Origin: Alphaproteobacteria bacterium
Lineage (GTDB): Bacteria > Pseudomonadota > Alphaproteobacteria > Micavibrionales > Micavibrionaceae
Direction: 5' to 3'
Length of the DNA: 64,000 nucleotides
Assembly: GCA_002401695.1 (NCBI GenBank)
Contig: NVTV01000001.1
Location: 172,501-236,500, forward strand
Below, piece by piece: positions 37,123 through 45,901 of the stretch (position 1 is the first letter of the stretch; each line of letters opens with the position of its first letter). The translations under genes and the position numbers were made by a program. A model generated the notes under the pieces. That model did not search any database, was not told where the DNA came from, and was given only the letters and a program-made list of their open reading frames with translations.

Positions 37123-38313
37123 TTATGACTCTAAGCCCATAAGAGAACGCGCATAATCACGCGCCGTGAAGGCCTTTAGATCGTCAATAGACTCCCCGAC
37201 ACCAATTGCATGCACAGGCACGCCAAATTGATCAGCAAGCCCAATAAGGACACCACCCTTGGCCGAGCCATCCAGCTTCGTCACGATCAAGCCCGTCACA
37301 TCGACCATTTGCTTGAAAGTTTGCACTTGCGAATACGCATTTTGCCCCGTTGTAGAATCTAAAACCAGCAATGTCGCATGTGGCACGTTTTCATTTTGCT
37401 TTTTCAAAACACGGATAATTTTTTCCAGCTCTGCCATCAGGTTAGATTTATTCTGCAAACGCCCCGCCGTATCGATCAGCAACACATCAATATTCTGCTT
37501 AACCGCCGCCTCATACGCCTCATACGCCACCGAAGCCGCGTCCGAGCCAACGTCCTTGGAAAACATCACCGCGCCGCTACGCTTTGCCCAAACACTAAGC
37601 TGCTCAATCGCCGCCGCACGAAACGTATCCGCCGCCGCAATCATAACCGACTTGCCCTCATCACGTTGTAATTGCTGCGTATATTTACCAATTGTGGTGG
37701 TTTTACCCGCGCCATTCACGCCGCACACCAAAATCACATAAGGGCCTTTTTCAGGTTTTTCTATCGTCAAAGGCTGTGCCACAGGTTCAAGAATATCCGC
37801 AATATTTTCTGCCAACGCTTCCTTGATCTCATCTTCACTAATATCTTTACCGAAACGATCCTTCGAGAATGTTTCAATCAACCGCGCCGCCGTTTTAGGG
37901 CCTAAATCCGCCTCGATCAATACATCTTCCAAACGGTCAAGCGCATCCTGATCCAACTTTGATTTCGTGATAATATCACTTAAACCCTGCGTAATTTTCG
38001 AGGAAGATTTGCTCAACCCCTTACTCATGCGAGAGAACCAGCCACCCTCTAGTGTGTGGTCTACATCCGGTTCTTCCGTCATCTCTTTTGCAATTTCAGG
38101 AATACTATCGGGCAACGGCGTTACCACAAGTTCATCAATCACGTCATTATCTTTAACGTGAAGCTCCGCCTGAATATCATCATCGGCAGCAAGGCTCGCC
38201 TCATAATCCGTAGAAGGCTCAATCTCCGGCTCATTCTCAGGATGCAAAAGCTCTTGATCCAGATCCTCTTGTTCCTGCTCTACAATATTTTTTTTCTTGC
38301 GCCAAAATACCAT
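37123..38313 (-). CDS. ftsY: Signal recognition particle receptor FtsY, 396 aa
   Basis: Docks SRP-ribosome complexes at the inner membrane. The first 90 residues are acidic and variable, as usual for the A domain, after a basic MVFWRKKK start that could touch lipids. The N domain follows at about 95-185 and the GTPase G domain from about 190, with GVNGAGKTT at 198-206, DTFRAAAIEQL, DTAGRLQNK and TKLDGSAKGG. ATG 38313 is preferred; a GTG three codons earlier is possible. It ends the dapF-mtaB-ftsY cluster. Its partner Ffh is encoded 3 kb away on the other strand. Confidence 0.96.
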   Translation of the reverse strand: MVFWRKKKNIVEQEQEDLDQELLHPENEPEIEPSTDYEASLAADDDIQAELHVKDNDVIDELVVTPLPDSIPEIAKEMTEEPDVDHTLEGGWFSRMSKGLSKSSSKITQGLSDIITKSKLDQDALDRLEDVLIEADLGPKTAARLIETFSKDRFGKDISEDEIKEALAENIADILEPVAQPLTIEKPEKGPYVILVCGVNGAGKTTTIGKYTQQLQRDEGKSVMIAAADTFRAAAIEQLSVWAKRSGAVMFSKDVGSDAASVAYEAYEAAVKQNIDVLLIDTAGRLQNKSNLMAELEKIIRVLKKQNENVPHATLLVLDSTTGQNAYSQVQTFKQMVDVTGLIVTKLDGSAKGGVLIGLADQFGVPVHAIGVGESIDDLKAFTARDYARSLMGLES

Positions 38314-38384
38314 GATTTTCACTTTCTGTGTATAGGGCGATTATAGGCCTTTTATACAAGAAACGCACCAACTTTCGGTATTTT

Positions 38385-39656
38385 TTATATCAAAACTGAG
38401 GTCAAGGATTTCTGTTCCCACCCTGTGGTTTTAACATCAACAATACTGCCGATTTCCAGATCATTAGGAAGTGCAACCGAGAGAAAATTTTCGGCGCGAC
38501 CAATGCCGCCTTTTTCAACCAAAACAGAGAAATCTTTACCAACATTGCGCTGCATCAACGCCTCAACCTGCGCCTCGCCCAAGGCACGTAAACGCGCGGC
38601 ACGTTCTTTCCGCACAGGCACATCAACCGCCGGCATACGCGCCGCAGGTGTGCCTTCACGCTCCGAATATGGGAAGACATGCAGATAGGTGATATCGCAC
38701 TCCTCAACGATCTTCAGCGAGTTTTGGAACATTTCTTCGGTCTCCGTTGGAAAGCCTGCAATAATATCTGCGCCAAACACCATATCAGGGCGCAAAGCCC
38801 GCGCCTTTGCACAAACATCGATAACATCTTGGCGTAAGTGACGGCGCTTCATCCGTTTAAGGATCATGTCATCGCCCGCCTGCAAAGACAAATGCAAATG
38901 CGGCATCAGCCTTGGCTCATTCTCAATCAGCGCCCATAAATCCTCATCAATCTCCACAGGGTCAAGCGAAGACAGGCGCAGACGTTGTAACTCCGGCACC
39001 ATCGCCAACACGCGGCGGATCATCTGCCCAAAGCTAGGTTCCCCCGGTAAATCCGGCCCATAAGACGTCACATCAACGCCCGTAAATACAATTTCCTTAT
39101 AGCCTTGATCAACCAGATTACGCACCTGCTCCGCAATAACGCCGATCGGCACACTACGCGAATTTCCGCGACCAAAAGGAATAATGCAAAAAGTACAGCG
39201 ATGGTCACAGCCATTTTGCACCTGTAAAAACGCGCGGGACTTATCCTCAAACCCGTTAATCAAGTGGCTGGCGGTTTCCTTCACCGACATAATATCATTG
39301 ACCATGATCTTGGCGTGCTGACCTTCCGCGCCCCAACCCCAGCTATCCGCCTGCAATTTCAGGTCATTGCCGATAACTTGATCGACCTCCTCCATCTGTG
39401 CATAAGTCTGTGGATCAATCTGTGCGCTACAGCCCGTTACGATAATTTTAGCCGTCGGATTTTCACGCCGCGCACGACGGATGGCCTGACGTGCCTGACG
39501 CTCCGCTTCTCTTGTCACCGCGCAAGTATTAAAGATAATCGCCTCACCCAGCCCCGCATTTTTGGCATGGTCGCGCATCACCTCGGACTCATAGAAGTTC
39601 AGGCGACATCCAAAGGTCACAAGTTTCGGGTCTTTTGCTGTATTATCCGTTGTCAT
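38385..39656 (-). CDS. mtaB: tRNA (t6A37) methylthiotransferase MtaB, 423 aa
   Basis: Radical-SAM enzyme that converts t6A37 to ms2t6A in ANN-decoding tRNAs. The N-terminal MTTase domain has cluster cysteines 17, 45 and 76 (GCRLN, NTCAVT and TGCSAQ). The radical-SAM CxxxCxxC motif is Cys150, Cys154 and Cys157 in NGCDHRCTFC. A C-terminal TRAM-like part ends the protein. It lies between dapF and ftsY, the standard alphaproteobacterial order, although an orphan gene now separates it from dapF. Confidence 0.95.
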   Translation of the reverse strand: MTTDNTAKDPKLVTFGCRLNFYESEVMRDHAKNAGLGEAIIFNTCAVTREAERQARQAIRRARRENPTAKIIVTGCSAQIDPQTYAQMEEVDQVIGNDLKLQADSWGWGAEGQHAKIMVNDIMSVKETASHLINGFEDKSRAFLQVQNGCDHRCTFCIIPFGRGNSRSVPIGVIAEQVRNLVDQGYKEIVFTGVDVTSYGPDLPGEPSFGQMIRRVLAMVPELQRLRLSSLDPVEIDEDLWALIENEPRLMPHLHLSLQAGDDMILKRMKRRHLRQDVIDVCAKARALRPDMVFGADIIAGFPTETEEMFQNSLKIVEECDITYLHVFPYSEREGTPAARMPAVDVPVRKERAARLRALGEAQVEALMQRNVGKDFSVLVEKGGIGRAENFLSVALPNDLEIGSIVDVKTTGWEQKSLTSVLI

Positions 39657-39761
39657 GCAGAACCACTACTGCCCGACACCATAAAAGTCAAGATTCTTGA
39701 CATATCACACCATATTGCGATACTATGCAATTAAATTATGTAAAATACAGGTTGAGTAGAA

Positions 39762-40103
39762 ATGCGTACAGATGAAAATAAAACTATTTTTGGGAATCTA
39801 TCACTCTTTCAAAGGGGCTTGGATAGACAATTTAATGCACCAGCCAACCCAGATATAAGGGATGCTATCGCGACAAGAACACTGGAACTTCTTGATAACA
39901 ATCCAAATAAGCCAATTACACCGGCTACGCTAAAGCAACTTATCTCAGATCTAAGTGAAACATATAAGCAGCAAGCAGGCGTAAACGAGGCAAGAACAAG
40001 AACAGCAGATACCGCATTTTCCGGTGTTACGCAAATCTACGTCGATAATGTCGATGGTAATGCGTTTAAAAACTTACCCGAACCACGTGCATTCGCCCTC
40101 TAG
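39762..40103 (+). CDS. Hypothetical protein, 113 aa
   Basis: Unrecognised soluble protein with no signal peptide. It is mostly helical and polar: IRDAIATRTLELLDNN, then ATLKQLISDLSETYKQQAG and a strand-like TAFSGVTQIYVDNV, ending in NLPEPRAFAL. The ATG has no clear ribosome site (GGTTGAG upstream). It is placed on the opposite strand between dapF and mtaB, 21 bases from the dapF stop, where most relatives have nothing. Its length and ordinary codon use suggest it is real. Confidence 0.6.
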   Translation: MRTDENKTIFGNLSLFQRGLDRQFNAPANPDIRDAIATRTLELLDNNPNKPITPATLKQLISDLSETYKQQAGVNEARTRTADTAFSGVTQIYVDNVDGNAFKNLPEPRAFAL

Positions 40104-40124
40104 GATTTCAAACACCCTAGATTT

Positions 40125-40904
40125 CTATTCCCCCGTATTAAGCGTGCCGTCAAAGACATACGCCACAGGCCCTGTCATCAAGACATGGTCATCATCCTTG
40201 CGCAGCTCAATATTAAGCACACCGCCATCCAGCTCAATTTCAACGTTGCGATCGGTTAAGCCACGATGCACCGCCGCCGCCGCAACAGCGCACGCGCCGG
40301 AACCACATGCCTCAGTCACACCGCAACCACGCTCCCACGTTTTTTGACGTATATGGGTGCGATCAATGATTTGCACAAACTCTACATTGGTGCGCTCAGG
40401 GAATTTTTCATGGGTTTCAAAATGCGCCCCCAACTCTTCCACAGAGATATCCTCAAGCCTATCCACAAAGAACACAAGGTGCGGATTGCCCATATCAACA
40501 CTGACGGGCTTAGACACCGCGCCATGCTCCAAATCCATATCGGTAACGTCTTTCGCCGCGCCCATATCAACTTCAACAGAAAGGTCGCCTTTCTTGCGGC
40601 AATTCAAAACACCATACGTCACCTCAATCGCACACGTGTCTTTGCCACTTTCAGACATCAGAATATCCGCCACGCACCGCGTTGCATTACCGCATGCCCC
40701 GCTCTCGCTGCCATCAGCATTAAAGAAGTAGGCGAAGATATCCGCTTTTTCCGACTCATCTAATATAGTGATCAGGTCACACCCAACCCCCCAATGACGG
40801 TCAGCAACCAAAGCCATATCCTCAGGCGTTAAAAATATATTCTCTGTGCGCGCATCAAAGATAACGAAATCATTCCCTAAGCCGTGCATTTTTCTAAATT
40901 TCAT
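40125..40904 (-). CDS. dapF: Diaminopimelate epimerase, 259 aa
   Basis: Converts LL- to meso-diaminopimelate for peptidoglycan and lysine. The two catalytic cysteines are Cys71 (GACGNATRC) and Cys200 (EACGSGACA), and the N-terminal GLGNDFVIFD is typical. It is slightly shorter than the usual 275-280 residues. ATG 40904 has GAGGAAT upstream, which decides against an ATG at 40925. It heads the dapF-mtaB-ftsY cluster and is divergent from ffh. Confidence 0.96.
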   Translation of the reverse strand: MKFRKMHGLGNDFVIFDARTENIFLTPEDMALVADRHWGVGCDLITILDESEKADIFAYFFNADGSESGACGNATRCVADILMSESGKDTCAIEVTYGVLNCRKKGDLSVEVDMGAAKDVTDMDLEHGAVSKPVSVDMGNPHLVFFVDRLEDISVEELGAHFETHEKFPERTNVEFVQIIDRTHIRQKTWERGCGVTEACGSGACAVAAAAVHRGLTDRNVEIELDGGVLNIELRKDDDHVLMTGPVAYVFDGTLNTGE

Positions 40905-40954
40905 AGTACTATTCCTCAGTCGCATAAAAGTTTCACAAATAGAAACCTATTTTC

Positions 40955-40983
40955 TTGACATCTACCGCAATCAAGCATAGTTT
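40955..40983 (+). promoter_or_regulatory. Candidate promoter for the ffh operon
   Basis: A perfect -35 TTGACA at 40955-40960 and TAGTTT at 40978-40983 are separated by 17 bases. The -10 box is weak. It lies about 95 bases upstream of the ffh ATG. Confidence 0.5.
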
Positions 40984-40995
40984 AGCGCAGATTTC

Positions 40996-41019
40996 CACTG
41001 AAAAGCTGTTTTTTCAGTG
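40996..41019 (+). promoter_or_regulatory. Perfect hairpin in the ffh leader
   Basis: CACTGAAAA and TTTTCAGTG pair over 9 bp around a 6-base loop that ends in TT, just after the predicted transcription start. The descending arm is T-rich, but no T run follows, so it may be an attenuator-like or mRNA-protecting element. Confidence 0.45.
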
Positions 41020-41076
41020 CTTAACGGTACACCGCGCTCGGCGAATTTACGCTCAGCGTGGATAATTAGGTTATAT

Positions 41077-42648
41077 ATGTTTGATAGTTTAAGCGAAAAA
41101 TTAGGTGATGTATTTTCAAAGCTACGCGGTAAAGCGTCTTTGAGTGAAAATGATGTCATGGCCGTCAGCCGTGAAATCCGCATTGCCTTACTGGAGGCAG
41201 ACGTTGCCCTTCCAGTCGTTAAAGACTTTATCACAACGATCAAAGACAAAGCCGTTGGCCAAGACGTTGTGAAGGGCATAAACCCCGCGCAACAAGTCAT
41301 CAAGATCGTTCATGACGCACTTGTAGATATGCTGGGCTCCACCAATTCCGAGCTTCAGTTTACGACATCGCCCTGTGCCTACCTTATGGTTGGTTTGCAA
41401 GGGTCGGGTAAAACCACATCGACGGCAAAAATCGCAAAAATCCTGACCGAGAAGAACAGCAAGAAAGTTCTGATGGCTTCACTGGACGTTTACCGTCCTG
41501 CCGCGCAAGAGCAGCTTAAAATCCTTGGGGAGCAAATAGATGTTGCAACACTGCCGATTATTGAGGGGCAAAAACCTTTAGATATCGCCAAACGCGCCAT
41601 GGACACTGCCCGTAAAGAAGGCTATGACGTTGTCATACTGGATACCGCAGGTCGCCTGTCTATCGATGATGCGCTGATGCAGGAAATCGAAGACATCAAG
41701 AAATTCGCAAAACCTATCGAGACCCTCCTCGTTGCCGATGCAATGACAGGGCAAGATGCGGTTAACACAGCCAAAATCTTTAACGAACGCGTAGAGATCA
41801 GCGGTATTATGCTGACCCGTGTTGACGGTGATGCACGCGGCGGCGCAGCGATGAGCATGAAAGCCGTCACAGGCAAGCCGATTAAATTGCTGGGTACCGG
41901 TGAAAAATGGACAGAAATCGAAGCCTTCCACCCTGAACGTATTGCCGGACGTATCCTTGGCATGGGTGATATTGTTTCTTTGGTTGAAAAAGCCGCAGAA
42001 ACAGTGGATCAAGAAGAAGCCGCCAAAATGGCGAAGAAATTCAAAAAAGGACAGTTCGACTTTAACGACCTACTCTCCCAAATTCAGCAAATGGGCAAAA
42101 TGGGCGGTATGGGCGCAATGTTAAAAATGATGCCGGGTTTAAGCAGCATGGCCGGAAAGCTTGAAGAAGCCGGTATGGATGACAACCTGATCAGCAAGCA
42201 AGAAGCCATCATCCGCTCCATGACTCCGAAAGAACGTGCAAAGCCGGAACTGTTGAACGGATCGCGCAAGAAACGCATTGCCGCGGGTTCAGGGACAAGC
42301 GTTCAAGAAATCAATATGATCGTAAAACAGCAAAAGCAAATGCAGATGATGATGAAGAAAATGCGCAAAATGGGCAAAGGCCAAATGATGGGCATGATGA
42401 AAGACATGATGGGCGGCCGCGCAGACGAGCTTGAGCTTATGGCGCAAAGCATGGATCCGGATTCCCTTGGCGCGGATATGGCTGCGGCCAATGAAAGCCC
42501 GCTTGGCGCAAACCCTTTTGCAAGTGGGGGTAACCCTCTTGCCGGTATGGGTGCAACGGGCGGCGGCGGAATGCCAGGGATGAGCGGCGCGGGAATGCCC
42601 CAAATGCGCGGCGGCACAAAGAAAAACAGAAAGAAAAAGAAACGATAA
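41077..42648 (+). CDS. ffh: Signal recognition particle protein Ffh, 523 aa
   Basis: SRP GTPase that binds signal sequences and the 4.5S RNA. The N domain spans about residues 1-85. The G domain carries GLQGSGKTT at 106-114, DVYRPAAQEQL, DTAGRLSID and TRVDGDARGG. The M domain from about 300 is methionine- and glycine-rich, with long GMGAMLKMMPG and MMKKMRKMGKG runs and an extended Gly/Met tail of about 60 residues. ATG 41077 has TTAGG upstream; an earlier in-frame start would overlap the leader hairpin. First gene of ffh-rpsP-rimM. Confidence 0.97.
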   Translation: MFDSLSEKLGDVFSKLRGKASLSENDVMAVSREIRIALLEADVALPVVKDFITTIKDKAVGQDVVKGINPAQQVIKIVHDALVDMLGSTNSELQFTTSPCAYLMVGLQGSGKTTSTAKIAKILTEKNSKKVLMASLDVYRPAAQEQLKILGEQIDVATLPIIEGQKPLDIAKRAMDTARKEGYDVVILDTAGRLSIDDALMQEIEDIKKFAKPIETLLVADAMTGQDAVNTAKIFNERVEISGIMLTRVDGDARGGAAMSMKAVTGKPIKLLGTGEKWTEIEAFHPERIAGRILGMGDIVSLVEKAAETVDQEEAAKMAKKFKKGQFDFNDLLSQIQQMGKMGGMGAMLKMMPGLSSMAGKLEEAGMDDNLISKQEAIIRSMTPKERAKPELLNGSRKKRIAAGSGTSVQEINMIVKQQKQMQMMMKKMRKMGKGQMMGMMKDMMGGRADELELMAQSMDPDSLGADMAAANESPLGANPFASGGNPLAGMGATGGGGMPGMSGAGMPQMRGGTKKNRKKKKR

Positions 42649-42732
42649 ATCATTATTCACATCACCAGATAGCCCACATTAAGGGGTATCCGTTGATCTG
42701 AATTATTTGCTTTATATTTAAGGAGAAAGACT

Positions 42733-43209
42733 ATGGCACTATCAATCAGACTATCAAGAGGCGGACGTAAAAAACGCCCATTCTACCGCATTGTTGTTGC
42801 GGATAAACGTATGCCACGTGATGGCCGTTACATTGAAAGACTGGGCACATATAACCCGCTTTTGAATGATGATAACGATCAACGCGTACAACTTGTTGAA
42901 GACCGTATCAAATATTGGCTCGGTGAAGGCGCAAAGCCATCAGAACGTGTTGCAATTTTCTTAGGCAAAGCCGGCCTCATCGACATGCCAGCGCACCCTA
43001 ACCGTCCGAACAAAGCAGAGCCTTCCGAGAAGACAAAGCTGAAACTTGCGGATAAGCAAGAAAAAGTTGCAGCAGCAAAAGAAGCAGCGGAAGCCGCAGA
43101 AGCAGAAGCCAAGGAAGCCGCAAAAGCAGCTAAAGAAGCCCCGGCTGAAGAAGCAAAGTCTGAAGAAGCGCCTGCTGAGGACGCTAAAGAAGAAAAGGCT
43201 GCTGAATAA
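42733..43209 (+). CDS. rpsP: 30S ribosomal protein bS16 with long acidic/basic tail, 158 aa
   Basis: The conserved core (about residues 1-85, starting [20 protein letters not shown] and including [14 protein letters not shown]) binds 16S rRNA in early 30S assembly. The protein is almost twice the usual 80-90 residues: about 65 extra C-terminal residues are nearly all Ala, Glu and Lys, predicted to be a charged single helix or disordered. Such tails occur in some alphaproteobacteria. AAGGAG gives a strong ribosome site. It lies between ffh and rimM. Confidence 0.96.
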   Translation: MALSIRLSRGGRKKRPFYRIVVADKRMPRDGRYIERLGTYNPLLNDDNDQRVQLVEDRIKYWLGEGAKPSERVAIFLGKAGLIDMPAHPNRPNKAEPSEKTKLKLADKQEKVAAAKEAAEAAEAEAKEAAKAAKEAPAEEAKSEEAPAEDAKEEKAAE

Positions 43210-43238
43210 GTTTATTCTTATTCTGATGCATAAAAATC

Positions 43239-43766
43239 ATGACCAGCCCCGAAAAAAACACTACCGACAGACGTATTTGCATAGGCAAGATATCCTCGTC
43301 ACATGGTGTTCGGGGGCTGGTTAAAATTATACCTTTTTGCGAGGATACCAGCCTTTTAAACGGCACACTTTTCACGGATAAAACGGGCAATGATACGCTC
43401 GATATCACGCTGAAAAATTCTCTGGGTAAATCTATTCTGGCACATATAGATGGTGTAACCACACCGGAGCAAGCCAAGCTACTCAAATGTTCCCTGTTTG
43501 TTCCACGTGAAACATTGCCCGAAATTAAAGATGATGATGAATTCTATATCGAGGATCTCGCCAATTTAAATGTTATCAAGCCCGATGGTGAACAAATCGG
43601 TACGGTGATTACAGTGCAAAATTACGGCGCTGGTGATTTACTGGAAATCAAACCAAAATCCGGAGCATCATTCTTCGTTCCTTTTCAAGATGAATATATC
43701 CGCGATATCAACCTTGATGAAAAATATGTTACAGTCGAGAATGCTGACCGTTTTCTGATTGAGTAA
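43239..43766 (+). CDS. rimM: Ribosome maturation factor RimM, 175 aa
   Basis: Binds uS19 and assists 30S head assembly. The N-terminal RimM domain starts ICIGKISSSHGVRGLVKI, and the C-terminal PRC-barrel-like domain has FYIEDLANLNVIKPDGEQIGTV and FFVPFQDEYIRDINLD. Length is normal. It follows rpsP by 29 bases. TrmD, its usual neighbour, is displaced 1.3 kb by a DUF2007 gene and an opposite-strand orphan. Confidence 0.95.
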   Translation: MTSPEKNTTDRRICIGKISSSHGVRGLVKIIPFCEDTSLLNGTLFTDKTGNDTLDITLKNSLGKSILAHIDGVTTPEQAKLLKCSLFVPRETLPEIKDDDEFYIEDLANLNVIKPDGEQIGTVITVQNYGAGDLLEIKPKSGASFFVPFQDEYIRDINLDEKYVTVENADRFLIE

Positions 43767-43775
43767 TATTTAGGA

Positions 43776-44129
43776 ATGCCTGAAAATCTTAAACTATTAA
43801 AACGCGCATCAACCCTGTTCGAAGCACATGCAATACGCGGACATCTGGACAGTCATGGCATCACCTGTTCTATTCCTGACGAAATGACTGGCTCCACTCA
43901 ACCGCATTTACTGCTCGCGCTTGGTGATTTTAGAATTATGGTTCATGGACATGATTTTGATGAGGCAGCATCTATACTCCGAGAGCTGGATGCGGAAAAT
44001 GACAAACACACACAAAATGATACGCCCGTCAGAAAAAGCCGCATGGCTGTTCTTGCATCCATTGCTATTTATATTGTTACAGGCATGCCATGCCCCATTA
44101 GAAATAAAACTGATAAGAAACCCCTATGA
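43776..44129 (+). CDS. DUF2007-domain putative signal-transducing protein, 117 aa
   Basis: Residues about 5-70 match the DUF2007 fold: a helix beginning LLKRASTLFEAHAIRGHLDSHGI, the strand CSIPDEM and the FRIMVHGHDFDEAASILREL end that packs the sheet. A tail of about 45 residues has one hydrophobic stretch (MAVLASIAIYIVTG) that could be a membrane anchor, an odd extension for this family. It follows rimM by nine bases, with GGA directly before the ATG, so it is likely co-transcribed. DUF2007 proteins have unknown roles. Confidence 0.75.
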   Translation: MPENLKLLKRASTLFEAHAIRGHLDSHGITCSIPDEMTGSTQPHLLLALGDFRIMVHGHDFDEAASILRELDAENDKHTQNDTPVRKSRMAVLASIAIYIVTGMPCPIRNKTDKKPL

Positions 44130-44948
44130 CTGGTCATGCGCAGATTCCCTTGCCGCATACTCGGCAAAACTACCCTGAACAGCGTGCGACACACGCACAA
44201 CAGAAGGGATAGCCGTTGACGGATTAAAAAACTCCGCAGTGCTTCTGAATCTAGTAGATACATCCTCAAATATTTCCTTCAATTTTGCCAATATTCCGCT
44301 CGGCTCATCACTAATATTTTGCATTGAATTCTCGGAACGAATAGTGTGACCTATTGTTTCCTCTGAGATACTAAAGAGAAGATTATCCTGATGGCGATCT
44401 AACACATGTGCATGAAAATCCGCTGGAATGATATCAATTTGTTCATAGAAAGATTCCTCTCTCAACTCCTCCGCCCAAAGAAGGTCATCATCTCCCGGTG
44501 CGATGAAACCATGATCAGACGCATCATATTCCAGTTCCATAACATGTAAAACTGTTGCAGCAACAGAATTTGAATTTTGTTCTTTTTCACAAATATTAAA
44601 CGGCACATAATCAAGGCCTTGAGAATTAATAAAAACGCCTGCTTCCAACGCTTTCACGAACTTCTCTTGAAAGGCGCGCCCATCATCACTTGCAAATAAA
44701 ACTTCCGAATGCAAGGGTTCGCCCATCCCTTCATTCCTTGTATTAAAGGACTGATCACTTAAAAAAGCGCGCAAAGTATCATCGTCAGACAGAAAAGAGA
44801 ATTCTATGTTCCCGCCATCTTCTTTGTCAAACGAGCCGCCATTCAGATGGAATATCTCATTCGTACCTGCATCTTTAAACACAATTTCATTATGAACGAA
44901 TTTATCGGCAACGATAGAATAGCTGTTGACTGATATTGAATAACGCAT
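44124..44948 (-). CDS. Hypothetical protein, 274 aa
   Basis: Unrecognised. It is acidic, with no signal peptide or membrane helix. The N-terminal part is beta-rich (RYSISVNSYSIVADKFVHNEIVFKD and NIEFSFLSDDDTL). The middle has YVPFNICEKEQNSNSVAATVLHVMEL, whose Asn-Ser-Asn-Ser stretch before a helix recalls active-site-like segments of some papain-fold or effector-type hydrolases, but the match is too short to name. The C-terminal third is helical and polar. It is on the strand opposite to rimM-DUF2007 and trmD, overlaps the DUF2007 3' end by six bases, and interrupts a normally tight operon. Confidence 0.65.
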   Translation of the reverse strand: MRYSISVNSYSIVADKFVHNEIVFKDAGTNEIFHLNGGSFDKEDGGNIEFSFLSDDDTLRAFLSDQSFNTRNEGMGEPLHSEVLFASDDGRAFQEKFVKALEAGVFINSQGLDYVPFNICEKEQNSNSVAATVLHVMELEYDASDHGFIAPGDDDLLWAEELREESFYEQIDIIPADFHAHVLDRHQDNLLFSISEETIGHTIRSENSMQNISDEPSGILAKLKEIFEDVSTRFRSTAEFFNPSTAIPSVVRVSHAVQGSFAEYAARESAHDQS

Positions 44949-45067
44949 TTATCACCCTGTTTTTTTTAAGCAGTATACATGATTTAGCATAAATAAATCA
45001 AATCCCCCTGCCTAAGAATCGTTAATAACAACTTGCTACGACTGTGCTTTTTATGTCTATTGAGCAT

Positions 45068-45784
45068 ATGAAGAATTGGCACGTCAATCTACTCACCCTC
45101 TTCCCCGACATGTTTCCGGGCAGCCTCGGACAATCCCTAAGCGGCAGAGCATTGGAAAAAGGCGTGTGGTCATACGCATGCGTCGATATTCGCGACTTTG
45201 GAACAGGCACACATAAAAACGTCGATGACACGCCCTTTGGCGGCGGTGCGGGTATGGTGATGCGCGCCGATATTATTGACGCTGCGTTGCACTCTATCCC
45301 AAAAGCGCACCAAGGCCGCGTCATTTATATGAGTCCGCGCGGCAAGCCTCTGACACAGAAACTGGTGCAAGAACTCTCCGCTGAACAGGCCCTCACCATT
45401 TTGTGCGGACGTTATGAGGGCATAGATCAACGCGTACTGGATGCGCATGACATAGAGGAGATCAGCATCGGCGATTATGTTTTATCCGGCGGAGAGCCTG
45501 CTGCAATGATTTTAATGGATGCGTGTATCCGCCTGTTAAAGGGCGTTATGGGCAATAACACCACCCCCGATGAAGAAAGTTTTTCCAACGGCCTTCTGGA
45601 ATACCCGCACTATACCCGCCCCGCAAAATGGACGGACAACGCAGGCGCAACACACACCATTCCAGAAGTTCTAACATCAGGCCATCATAAAAACATTCAA
45701 GAGTGGCGATTGGAACAATCCGAAAGCCTGACACAGCAACGCCGACCCGATCTTTGGGAATGTTACAAAAAGAGTAAAAAATAA
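45068..45784 (+). CDS. trmD: tRNA (guanine(37)-N1)-methyltransferase, 238 aa
   Basis: Methylates G37 in tRNAs reading CNN codons, preventing +1 frameshifts. The deep trefoil-knot SPOUT signature is present: LCGRYEGIDQRV, then EISIGDYVLSGGEPAAMILMDA. The N-terminus VNLLTLFPDMFPGSLGQSLSGRAL and the C-terminal EVLTSGHHKNIQEWR are typical. ATG 45068 aligns with family starts; ATG 45053 is an alternative. It is followed 117 bases later by rplS. Confidence 0.96.
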   Translation: MKNWHVNLLTLFPDMFPGSLGQSLSGRALEKGVWSYACVDIRDFGTGTHKNVDDTPFGGGAGMVMRADIIDAALHSIPKAHQGRVIYMSPRGKPLTQKLVQELSAEQALTILCGRYEGIDQRVLDAHDIEEISIGDYVLSGGEPAAMILMDACIRLLKGVMGNNTTPDEESFSNGLLEYPHYTRPAKWTDNAGATHTIPEVLTSGHHKNIQEWRLEQSESLTQQRRPDLWECYKKSKK

Positions 45785-45901
45785 CTTGTTTTTTACCGAC
45801 AGATACTATAAAAATGGCGCGAATTGGAGTGATCCGCTAAAAAATATAATTGAGCCGCCGGAATAAACCCCGAAATCGGGCTCTGATAAAAGGAAAATAC
45901 A

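Noticed and set aside
40905..41076. 4.5S (SRP) RNA next to ffh
   Set aside because: The conserved GGAAG/GCAGC-type SRP loop was not found; only a short simple hairpin is present.
42289..42660. Histidine-rich open frames antisense to the Ffh M domain
   Set aside because: They arise from the Met/Gly codon bias of the M domain and have no ribosome site or homology pattern.
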